A stretch of 15,153 bases of DNA. Source: Paracoccus denitrificans. GTDB lineage: Bacteria; Pseudomonadota; Alphaproteobacteria; Rhodobacterales; Rhodobacteraceae. The position numbers were made by a program, and so were the translations under genes. Where the stretch lies: positions 1-15,153 of the forward strand of contig VAFL01000035.1 in the NCBI GenBank assembly GCA_005768755.1. The letters run 5' to 3'. This document shows positions 1-6,387 of this stretch, one piece after another. The first letter of the stretch is position 1. Each line of letters begins with the position of its first letter. The notes beneath the pieces were generated by a model that did not search any database, was not told the DNA's origin, and saw only the letters and a list, made by a program, of their open reading frames with translations.

Positions 1-1715
1 AACGATAATTGCGAAACCTCCGCTGACCCCGTCGCGGAGGTTTTTGCATTTGTGCCCCCATTCCGCAGCGATCGTCTGTTGCGTCCTCCCGCAACCAACG
101 ATCCCGGCGAAAGCAGATTGTCCAGAGCCTCGGCCTCTGCAAGGAAGTCAGGGTTCTTCTTTCCTGCCGCAAAGCGCAGGATCGCGCCGAGGTCGCCGCG
201 CAGCACGATCGCCAGTTCGCCGTTATCCGGCATGAGCGTGATCTGATCGACCAGCGAGCGGAAGGTTTCGGCGGCACGGGCGCGGCCGTCCTCGTCTTGC
301 AGATTCTCATAGAGCTGCCCGATCCGCTGCGCATAGAGTGCCGCCATGTTCGGATGTAGCAGCGGAGGGGGCTCATCGGCATTGGCCAGTTTCTCAGCCA
401 GTTCAGCCTTCCGGGCTTCAAGTCCAGTCATCTTCTCCTTCATTGAGGGGTGATACATGCCGTCGGTGATCGCCTCGATGATCTGAGAAATCTGCCTGCC
501 GACTTTGTCCAATTCGCGCCGCGCAACCTCAAGGTCGGCACCACGCTCCATCCGCAACCGGTTCACCTCCCTGGTGAACTCGTCGCAGAACTCCCTGAAC
601 AGCGCAGGGTCCATCAGATGCTTGCGCAGCCCGTTCAGGATCGACGCTTCGAGGGCATCACGTCGGATGTTGAGCCGGTTGTCGCAAGTGCCCTTGTTGC
701 GCGCAGTCGCGCAGCCGAGCAGGTCCTTGGAGATCATCGTATAGCCGCCCCCGCAGCAGCCGCATTTGACGAGGCCGGCAAAGAGATGCTTCGGGCGGCG
801 CCGGTCGTTCAGGGGATTGGGACTGGTCTCGACCACATCATAGGCAAGGCGGCTCTGCCGTGCCTTGACGGCATCCCAGATGTCTTGGTCGATGAGGCGC
901 AGGTCAGGCACCTCATGGACGACCCATTCGCATTCCGGGTTCAGGCGGGATACGCGCCGGCCGGTGTCGGGATCCTTGATATAGCGCAGCCGGTTCCAGA
1001 CCAGCTTGCCGACATAAAGCTCGTTGTTCAGGATGCCGGTGCCGCGCTTCGGGTTGCCGTGGATTGTCGATGGCCCCCATTCGCTGCCTTGCGGCCCCGG
1101 TATGCCATCGCGGTTCAGGGACATGGCGATGGTGCGCGATGATTTCCCGTCGAGATAATCCGCAAAAATGCGGCGCACGATCCCGGCTTCGGCCTCGTTG
1201 ATGGTCCGGTCGCCCCGGACAGCTTCCCCACGATCATCGAACCTCTTCACCACATCATAGCCGTAGCAGAGTCCGCCGCCGGATTTGCCATCCTCGACCC
1301 GACCGCGCAGCCCACGGCGGGTCTTGTCGGCCAGATCCTTCAGGAACAGCGCATTCATCGTGCCCTTCAACCCGACATGCAGATGGGTGATCTCGCCCTC
1401 GGACAGGGTGAACATCTTCACGTCGGCATAGGTCATGCGCTTGAAGATGCCGGCGATATCCTCCTGGTCGCGCGACAGCCGGTCCATCGCCTCGGCCATG
1501 ATCATGTCGAAGCGACCGCGCAGGGAATCGGAGATCAGGGACTGGACGCCCGGTCGCAGGATCATGCTGGCGCCGGAGATGGCGTGATCAGTATATTCCT
1601 CGACGACGGTCCAGCCTTCCTTTTCGGCGCGCAGGCGACACATGCGCAGCTGATCGGTGATCGAGGCGTCACGCTGGTTGTCGGACGAGTAGCGGGCGTA
1701 GAGCGCGACCTTCAT
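1..1715 (-). CDS. Large serine recombinase (site-specific integrase/resolvase family), C-terminus beyond the left edge
   Basis: The frame is open from the ATG at 1715-1713 to the window edge, about 571 codons with no stop. The N-terminus reads MKVALYARYSSDNQ; Ser10 with Arg8 matches the catalytic Ser10/Arg8 of gamma-delta resolvase, and EAMDRLSRD (Arg79, Arg82) supplies the family's second arginine motif. A resolvase domain (about 2-150) is followed by a Recombinase domain (about 160-290), a zinc beta-ribbon with Cys318, Cys320/321, Cys335 and Cys344, and a charged coiled-coil stretch near 430-460. This is the architecture of large serine recombinases that integrate and excise mobile elements. 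The ribosome-binding site GAGGTG overlaps the stop of the preceding small gene, 5 nt before the ATG, which fixes the start. After a conserved-looking SLVAGG near residue 540 the tail looks non-native and crosses a terminator hairpin, so the true C-terminus may have been changed by integration. Confidence 0.93.
   Translation of the reverse strand, partial: MKVALYARYSSDNQRDASITDQLRMCRLRAEKEGWTVVEEYTDHAISGASMILRPGVQSLISDSLRGRFDMIMAEAMDRLSRDQEDIAGIFKRMTYADVKMFTLSEGEITHLHVGLKGTMNALFLKDLADKTRRGLRGRVEDGKSGGGLCYGYDVVKRFDDRGEAVRGDRTINEAEAGIVRRIFADYLDGKSSRTIAMSLNRDGIPGPQGSEWGPSTIHGNPKRGTGILNNELYVGKLVWNRLRYIKDPDTGRRVSRLNPECEWVVHEVPDLRLIDQDIWDAVKARQSRLAYDVVETSPNPLNDRRRPKHLFAGLVKCGCCGGGYTMISKDLLGCATARNKGTCDNRLNIRRDALEASILNGLRKHLMDPALFREFCDEFTREVNRLRMERGADLEVARRELDKVGRQISQIIEAITDGMYHPSMKEKMTGLEARKAELAEKLANADEPPPLLHPNMAALYAQRIGQLYENLQDEDGRARAAETFRSLVDQITLMPDNGELAIVLRGDLGAILRFAAGKKNPDFLAEAEALDNLLSPGSLVAGGRNRRSLRNGGTNAKTSATGSAEVSQLS
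14..45 (+). terminator. Rho-independent terminator hairpin, plus strand
   Basis: A perfect 10-bp stem (14-23 pairs with 34-43) encloses a 10-nt loop and runs straight into a T tract at 41-45. The T tract is on the plus strand only, so it should end a rightward transcript that comes from outside the window. It lies within the C-terminal reading frame of the minus-strand recombinase. That is unusual and suggests the recombinase frame has run into neighbouring DNA. Confidence 0.7.
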
Positions 1716-1724
1716 GCGGACACC

Positions 1725-1925
1725 TCAGTCTGGGAGGCGGCCGCCCGCCAATCGGGCCGTCTCCTGTTGGACGAAATCGCCCGCAGCCTGCCGGGCGAGT
1801 TGCCGGACGAGATCGGCGAGGCGGGGGTCGGGGTTGCGGGTGCCAGCAACGCGCGCAACGGCTTCATCGGTGGTCTCGGTGACCAGCCGAAGCTTCGATG
1901 CGGTGGTTTGTCGTTGCCGTGCCAT
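1725..1925 (-). CDS. Small conserved-looking protein upstream of the recombinase (66 aa)
   Basis: The protein begins MARQRQTTASKLRL and continues with a charged helical segment (DPRLADLVRQLARQAAGDF) to a C-terminal LAGGRLPD. No catalytic motif or membrane segment is visible, and I do not recognise a named family. I have a general impression that short basic ORFs of this type sit directly before alphaproteobacterial large serine recombinases, where they might act as a partner or a translational coupler. Its TGA stop (1727-1725) is part of the recombinase ribosome-binding site and the recombinase ATG follows after 9 nt, so the two are almost certainly co-translated. A longer frame to 2129 is possible. 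I prefer the ATG at 1925 because protein-like composition begins there, although its own ribosome-binding site (AGGG about 14 nt upstream) is weak. Confidence 0.6.
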   Translation of the reverse strand: MARQRQTTASKLRLVTETTDEAVARVAGTRNPDPRLADLVRQLARQAAGDFVQQETARLAGGRLPD

Positions 1926-2246
1926 TCCCGTGCCGATCCCTGAAGAGCCTGCACAGAGACTACGCAGCATTTCCAATGCATTACAGAGAAGCGCCCGGCG
2001 GCGTTCGGCGGGGAATGGAGGGCTGGGTCGGGCATTGGCGTAGTCCTGAGCAGCATGGCGTCGCAAAAATACTGGCGCGACGATGTGCGAATTTGCGGCT
2101 CGCCAGGAGATTTGAACATCTGCTCGCACAGCGCGACGTTCCAGCCATGTCCTGAGGTCAGTCTAATGCGGGCAGGGGGCAGCTGCAATACTTGGCTGGG
2201 TCGACAGTTGGACCAGGTGGCCTGACCCCGAGCAAGAAGGGCAATT
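1926..2246. other. Gene-free stretch between the abi-like gene and the recombinase pair
   Basis: About 320 nt carry no convincing gene; open frames on both strands have no ribosome-binding site or recognisable protein. It should hold the promoter for the leftward small-gene/recombinase operon. The best -35/-10 pair I can see on the minus strand is TTGCAG (2188-2183) and TAGACT (2165-2160), 17 nt apart. Both match the consensus poorly and they lie 235 nt from the ATG, so this is a weak suggestion. No terminator hairpin is obvious after the abi-like stop at 2247. Confidence 0.4.
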
Positions 2247-3110
2247 CTAGAACGGAATCTCGTTGTCCGAAGTGGTGTTTGCTGAGTCCCGGTCGGCCTC
2301 GATCCGTTCGATGAAGGAAAGCGATGCCAATACGCAATCGACGATGAACCGCGCCTCCGAAACAGCAAGGAGGTCGTTGTCATGCGCGAAAGAGCGCTTG
2401 TTGCGCGCGTCATTGAGACCTTCAAAGAGCTTATGCTGAACGCGCAGGGTCGGTAGTGCAAATTGGCTCACTACACCTTCATCTCGCACCGCTTTGCCAT
2501 ATGCACCGAAAATGGCGTGTAGTGGTGTCGATGGATCGCACGGCATACCTCGATCCGCTAGCAGTGCACGGAACCGCTTCACGCAGTATGTGTGTATGCG
2601 ATCGAGTGCCACATCAGGCTTGTTGCCGATCAGATCCCCAGCGATCGACGCTCGTAGCTTGGGCAAAGTCGTATCGCTCGAGAAGTCCTTGAACGCCTCG
2701 TCCAGATTAAGCGATGAGGAGTTCTCCAACTCGTTGGTGAACTGTTCGAGCCACATCTTGAGTCGCGTCTCCTGATCGGAATTGTCTTCCACGAAACCGT
2801 CCAGGCTACAACGATAGTCCCATAGTGCGCGAAGGACGCGAGCAACGAGGCGTGGCTCGGCGACCTCGATAAAACCCCTCAGCGTCTTGCCCTTGCTATC
2901 GCCCTCGATCTGATAACGTTCGTCAAAAATATTGAAATCGAAGAATTCTTCAAACCATTCACCCATGGTCCGGTCAGAGAAATTCAGAACGTAGCCACCA
3001 CCACTGTGAAATATCTGGTCGAAGGTGATTCTGTGCTGCGGCGTCAGCCGGCGTGTTCGACCGAGTATTTCCGGTTGCTTATTGGGATCTGGAGCGGTGC
3101 TTTGCATCAT
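2247..3110 (-). CDS. Abortive-infection-like protein with C-terminal Abi/HEPN-type domain
   Basis: The protein has 287 aa. The C-terminal part (about 150-270) resembles the Abi_C family: a helical PDVALDRIHTYCVKRF segment (165-180), then LNDARNKRSFAH (232-243), then another helix. Arg236 to His243 is an RX6H motif, as in HEPN ribonucleases. The N-terminal part (about 28-100; GGGYVLNFSDRTMGEWFEEF, then a basic GKTLRGF and a helix ending ALWDYR) recalls N-terminal domains of AbiJ-like defence proteins, from memory only. Its likely role is growth arrest or RNA cleavage on phage infection, by inference. The ATG at 3110 overlaps the stop of the truncated dinB as ATGA, with GAGGA directly before it; a second ATG at 3107 has better spacing and may be the true start. 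The gene is visibly richer in A+T than its neighbours, which fits acquisition by transfer. It would be co-transcribed with the SRAP gene from the LexA-controlled region. Confidence 0.72.
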   Translation of the reverse strand: MMQSTAPDPNKQPEILGRTRRLTPQHRITFDQIFHSGGGYVLNFSDRTMGEWFEEFFDFNIFDERYQIEGDSKGKTLRGFIEVAEPRLVARVLRALWDYRCSLDGFVEDNSDQETRLKMWLEQFTNELENSSSLNLDEAFKDFSSDTTLPKLRASIAGDLIGNKPDVALDRIHTYCVKRFRALLADRGMPCDPSTPLHAIFGAYGKAVRDEGVVSQFALPTLRVQHKLFEGLNDARNKRSFAHDNDLLAVSEARFIVDCVLASLSFIERIEADRDSANTTSDNEIPF

Positions 3111-3349
3111 TCCTCAAGATAGTCCGAGGGGTACAGGTCGCGCAACTTCGAGAGGGCACGTACCGCCGCTTGACATCTCGAACTCGACCGAAGCTGCGCT
3201 AGGTTAGGAGCGACCGGCTTGCCCCGCAACTCCGGCTTGTCGCGCTGCTCGACCGAGGCATAGAACGCATCCATATCCACATGGATGATCTTGCCGATAT
3301 TCCTGTCTGGCTCGGCGGCCTCCCCGATCTGTTCTCCCGATCCCGACAT
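3107..3349 (-). pseudogene. dinB: Truncated DNA polymerase IV (DinB), N-terminal 47 residues with a foreign tail
   Basis: The first part is plainly a Y-family polymerase N-terminus: IIHVDMDAFYASVEQRD (21-37) with Asp25, the equivalent of the E. coli DinB catalytic Asp8, and ELRGKPVA (40-47). Homology stops near position 3208. The remaining 33 residues end in RALSKLRDLYPSDYLEE, which is not DinB. The second catalytic Asp-Glu pair and the thumb, finger and little-finger domains are absent (Pol IV is normally about 350-400 aa), so it cannot polymerise. It starts 9 nt after the SRAP stop, and its own stop overlaps the start of the abi-like gene. It probably survives as a short translated link in the operon. 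The tail looks like the end of another ORF that came in with the abi-like gene. Confidence 0.85.
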
Positions 3350-3358
3350 GCTTCGTCG

Positions 3359-4027
3359 TCAACCTGTCGGAGTTGCCGGTTTTTCGATACCTTCCAGCCG
3401 ATCGGCGGGCAAAGGTCGTTGCAGGGCCTTCGCCTCGCGCCAGTCGGCCGTCAGCCAGACCTCCACCTCGTCGGAATTGGTCAGGATCACTGGCATTGCC
3501 TTGGGATGGATCGGCTTCACCACTTCGTTGGCATCAGTGGTGAGGAAAGCGAAGAGTTCATGTTCGCCCGGTCTCGGCGTGCGGTTCGATCCGCGCGTCC
3601 CTTCCCATCGGGTCCAGATCCCGGCGAAGAAGAACAGGGGCTGCGCCTGGTCGAGCGCGAACCAGTAGAGTGGTTTGCGCTTCGTCACCGGATCAGGCAC
3701 CTGCCCGTATTCCGAGAACGCCGTCGCCGGGACGACGCAACGGTGCTCAACCCCGAGCCACTGTTGCCAGTGCCGTATCCAGGTCTTGCGAACATTGGTG
3801 ACGCCGGTGTCAGGCGCGTCCGGGGTCTTCAGATGCTCGACCGGCGTGGGCATTCCCCATGTAAGGCGAGCAAGCTCCAGCCCGCCATCGGTTTTGCGCA
3901 CGACCGGCGCGGGCCGGTCGGGATAGACGTCGAGGATCGGTTCCAGATTGCCGATACTGTCGTGGGTGAGCGCCACGAAATCCCGGATCGCCTGCTGGTT
4001 GGTGGTCAGATTGTAGAGATTGCACAA
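3359..4027 (-). CDS. SOS response-associated peptidase (SRAP/YedK/HMCES family), TTG start
   Basis: This 222-aa protein belongs to the family that caps single-stranded abasic DNA by forming a covalent link through its N-terminal cysteine. Starting at the TTG at 4027-4025 gives M-CNLYNLTTNQQAIRDF, which puts the essential Cys at position 2; GGAG lies 9-10 nt upstream. An ATG at 4075 would add 16 residues and bury the cysteine, so I reject it. Other active-site elements are present: Asn78 and Arg80 (TNVRKTW), Glu106 (AFSEYG) and His174 (IHPKAMPVIL). It heads the leftward operon with the dinB remnant and the abi-like gene, and it diverges from imuA across a LexA box. It is therefore expected to be induced by DNA damage and to work beside translesion synthesis. 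It appears complete and functional. Confidence 0.93.
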   Translation of the reverse strand: MCNLYNLTTNQQAIRDFVALTHDSIGNLEPILDVYPDRPAPVVRKTDGGLELARLTWGMPTPVEHLKTPDAPDTGVTNVRKTWIRHWQQWLGVEHRCVVPATAFSEYGQVPDPVTKRKPLYWFALDQAQPLFFFAGIWTRWEGTRGSNRTPRPGEHELFAFLTTDANEVVKPIHPKAMPVILTNSDEVEVWLTADWREAKALQRPLPADRLEGIEKPATPTG

Positions 4028-4125
4028 ACCCGCTTCTCCGATTTTGCGGCCATCATACGCCAGAAGTTCCGGCAAGGCTTCCGATCACATCTTACGAGAC
4101 TCAGATTGACTCCCGCCGCGCACCA

Positions 4126-4140
4126 GAACAAACAAAGAAC
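4126..4140. promoter_or_regulatory. LexA box (GAAC-N7-GAAC) in the divergent SRAP/imuA control region
   Basis: The sequence GAAC-AAACAAA-GAAC is a perfect match to the alphaproteobacterial LexA operator GTTC-N7-GTTC read on the other strand. It lies 47 nt before the imuA ATG and 98 nt before the SRAP TTG, where it could repress both directions. A possible plus-strand -35 (TTGACT, 4106-4111) lies just before it, so the operator would cover the -10 region; the -10 hexamer itself is not clear. Confidence 0.88.
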
Positions 4141-4187
4141 ATAACGACAGGATTTGCCCTTGAGAAGATCCGGAGCCTGCCTTCCAG

Positions 4188-4949
4188 ATGCACGAGCTCG
4201 CCATCAGTCCAGCCATTGCGGCCCTTCGTGTGCGAATCGCGCAGCTTGAAGGTGATGGCGCTCGCGCGCGGGAAGTGCTGCCCTTCGGCGTTCCGTCTCT
4301 GGACCGCAAACTGCCCGGTGGTGGGTTGGCTCTTGGCTGTCTGCATGAGGTTGCGGGCGGCGGCAACGGCGCCGTGGACGGCGCGGCGGCGGCCTGTTTC
4401 GTGGCCGGGATCGCCGCGCGGACCCAAGGCAAGGTGCTGTGGTGCGTCGCCCAGCAGGATCTGTTCGCGCCGGGCCTGGAACAGGCCGGCCTGCCGCCCG
4501 ATCGCGTCATCCATGTCGAGGCCGGCGATGACAAGTCGGTCCTGGCCTGCATGGAGGAAGGCCTGCGGCACGGTGGGCTGGGCGCGGTGGTCGCCGATAT
4601 TGCCCGGCTGCCGATGACCGCCTCGCGGCGGCTGCACCTGGCCGCCAAGGAAAGCGGCACCATCGGCCTCGCCCTGCGCCGCTGGCGGCGGCAGGCCGAG
4701 GCCAGCGATTTCGGCCAGCCGACGGCGGCGATGACCCGCTGGCGGATCTCGGTGCTGCCGTCCCGGCCTTTGCCCGTGCCCGGCGTCGGTCGCGCGCGCT
4801 GGCTGATCGAACTGATCCGGGCGCGGGCGGGAGAATCCCTCGATATCGAACTGGAGGCGTGCGATGGCTCGGGTCATCTCGGTCTTCCTGCCGACATGGC
4901 CGACAGACCGGCTGCGGCGGAAGGCCGGCGACACAGCGCCGCCAGTTGA
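4188..4949 (+). CDS. imuA: ImuA, RecA-like accessory protein of SOS mutagenesis
   Basis: This 253-aa protein is the first gene of the SOS mutagenesis cassette. It has a RecA-fold core: VPSLDRKLPGGGLALGCLHEV (about 35-55), VLWCVAQQDLFAPGLEQAGL (about 83-102), VIHVEAGDD and the ACMEEGLRHGGLGAVVADI segment, then a conserved TRWRISVLPS (about 184-193). A true Walker A is missing: the loop reads GGGNGAVDG without GKT/S, as is usual for ImuA. In Caulobacter and relatives ImuA acts with ImuB and DnaE2 in error-prone bypass. Its start has only a distant GGAG (12 nt upstream). Its last 28 codons overlap the start of imuB in another frame, so the C-terminal tail after about residue 225 is probably not conserved. 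The LexA box lies 47 nt upstream. Confidence 0.93.
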   Translation: MHELAISPAIAALRVRIAQLEGDGARAREVLPFGVPSLDRKLPGGGLALGCLHEVAGGGNGAVDGAAAACFVAGIAARTQGKVLWCVAQQDLFAPGLEQAGLPPDRVIHVEAGDDKSVLACMEEGLRHGGLGAVVADIARLPMTASRRLHLAAKESGTIGLALRRWRRQAEASDFGQPTAAMTRWRISVLPSRPLPVPGVGRARWLIELIRARAGESLDIELEACDGSGHLGLPADMADRPAAAEGRRHSAAS

Positions 4950-6387
4950 GGTGCCGCTCATCATTGCAGGACGTGATCGTAACCGCCGTATCGTGACGGC
5001 GGTCGACGCGACCGCGCAGGCGCTCGGCCTGCGGGTCGGCATGCCCGTCACCAAGGCGCAGGCGCTGGTGCCGGGACTGGTGATTGAACCCGCCGACCCA
5101 AAAGCCGATGCCGAAAGCTTGGAGCGCCTCGCGCTCTGGGTGTTGCAACGGATCGCGCCGATTGTGGCGGTCGATCCGCCGGACGGGATCGTGATCGACT
5201 CTACCGGCGCGGATCATCTGCATGGCGGCGATGCGGCGATGCTCGATGCGCTGATCGGGCGGCTCACCTTGTCGGGTGTGTCTGCACGGGCCGCCATTGC
5301 CGACACCTGGGGCGCGGCCCATGCGCTGGCGCGCTATGGGTCCAATCCGGTGCTGATCGCCATGCCGGGGGCCAGCATCGACATGCTCGCGCCGCTGCCG
5401 CTGGAGGCTCTACGGCTGTCGCCCGCGATCCCGGCTGGCCTGCGCGATCTGGGGTTTTCCCGGATCGGCGATCTGATCGGCCAGCCCCGCGCGCCCCTGA
5501 CGCTGCGCTTCGGGCCGGAACTGTCCCGTCGGCTGGATCAGGCCCTGGGCAACAGCGCCGAACCCATCGAGCCGCTGCGCCCCGAGGACATGATCGAGGC
5601 GCGGCGCAGCTTTGCCGAACCCATCGCCGCCGCTGAGACCATCGCCCGCTATATTGGAAAGCTGGTCGCAACGCTCTGCGAGGCGCTGGAGACCCGCGGC
5701 CTCGGCGTGCGCCGCCTCGACCTGCTCTGCCACCGGATAGACAGCCGTGTCGAGACCGTCCGCATCGGCCTCGCGCGGCCGGTGCGCGACCCTCAGCGCC
5801 TGACCCGGCTGCTCTGCGACAAGATCGAGACCATCGACCCCGGCCTCGGCATCGAGATCATGACGCTGACGGCCACGCTGGCGGAACCCATGACCGAGCG
5901 CCAGGCCGTGAGCCACCTGATCGAGGCGCCCGAGCCTGACCTGTCAGGCCTGATCGACACGCTCGCCAACCGGGTCGGCGCCCGCGCGATTTATCGCTTC
6001 GCGCCGGTGGCCAGCGATGTGCCCGAGCGATCCGTCTGCCGCATTCCGGCCCTGGCGGAAGAGACCGGCGCGGGCTGGCCCGATCACTGGCCGCGCCCCT
6101 CGCGGCTGTTGCCCCGTCCCGAGCCGATCGAGACCATGGCGCTGCTGCCCGACCATCCGCCGAACTGGATCTCGTGGCGCGGCGTGCGGCGGCGGGTGCG
6201 CCGGGCCGATGGCCCCGAGCGGGTCTTCGGGGAATGGTGGAAGCGCGATGCCGAGCTGGTCGCGGTGCGGGATTATTTCCGCATCGAGGATGACGCTGGC
6301 GAACGCTTCTGGATCTTCCGCGCCGGTGACGGCGAGGATGTCGCCACCGGATCGCATCGCTGGTTCCTGCACGGGGTTTTCGGATGA
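4864..6387 (+). CDS. imuB: ImuB, catalytically inactive Y-family polymerase homologue
   Basis: This 507-aa protein is Y-family by layout but inactive by sequence. The metal-binding DMDAFY of Pol IV is replaced by FLPTWP (8-13), and the second Asp-Glu pair by Asp104-Pro105 in VAVDPPDG, followed by VIDSTGADHLHGG (110-122). In Caulobacter-type systems ImuB links DnaE2 to the beta clamp and to ImuA; I do not see an unambiguous clamp-binding peptide here. The C-terminus (WWKRDAELVAVRDYF, ending RWFLHGVFG) is the standard ImuB ending, so the gene is complete. A strong GGAGG lies 6 nt before the ATG. It overlaps imuA by 86 nt and its TGA overlaps the dnaE2 ATG (ATGA), which points to coupled translation of all three. 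Confidence 0.94.
   Translation: MARVISVFLPTWPTDRLRRKAGDTAPPVEVPLIIAGRDRNRRIVTAVDATAQALGLRVGMPVTKAQALVPGLVIEPADPKADAESLERLALWVLQRIAPIVAVDPPDGIVIDSTGADHLHGGDAAMLDALIGRLTLSGVSARAAIADTWGAAHALARYGSNPVLIAMPGASIDMLAPLPLEALRLSPAIPAGLRDLGFSRIGDLIGQPRAPLTLRFGPELSRRLDQALGNSAEPIEPLRPEDMIEARRSFAEPIAAAETIARYIGKLVATLCEALETRGLGVRRLDLLCHRIDSRVETVRIGLARPVRDPQRLTRLLCDKIETIDPGLGIEIMTLTATLAEPMTERQAVSHLIEAPEPDLSGLIDTLANRVGARAIYRFAPVASDVPERSVCRIPALAEETGAGWPDHWPRPSRLLPRPEPIETMALLPDHPPNWISWRGVRRRVRRADGPERVFGEWWKRDAELVAVRDYFRIEDDAGERFWIFRAGDGEDVATGSHRWFLHGVFG

Noticed and set aside
450..1943. Two long plus-strand frames (230 and 188 codons) opposite the recombinase
   Set aside because: The minus strand carries an uninterrupted serine recombinase with catalytic and zinc motifs; the plus frames show only high-GC shadow composition.
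2095..2130. A tRNA-like fragment on the minus strand containing GTTCAAATC
   Set aside because: The flanking bases do not form the T-arm stem, and no anticodon arm or acceptor stem can be drawn.
1712..2461. A 249-codon minus-strand frame linking the abi-like gene and the recombinase
   Set aside because: It overlaps the abi-like gene out of frame, and its content is low in hydrophobic structure and lacks any motif; the 66-aa gene in another frame has better placement.
3281..4144. A 287-codon plus-strand frame across the SRAP gene
   Set aside because: The opposite strand encodes a complete SRAP protein with all active-site residues, so this frame is an antisense shadow.
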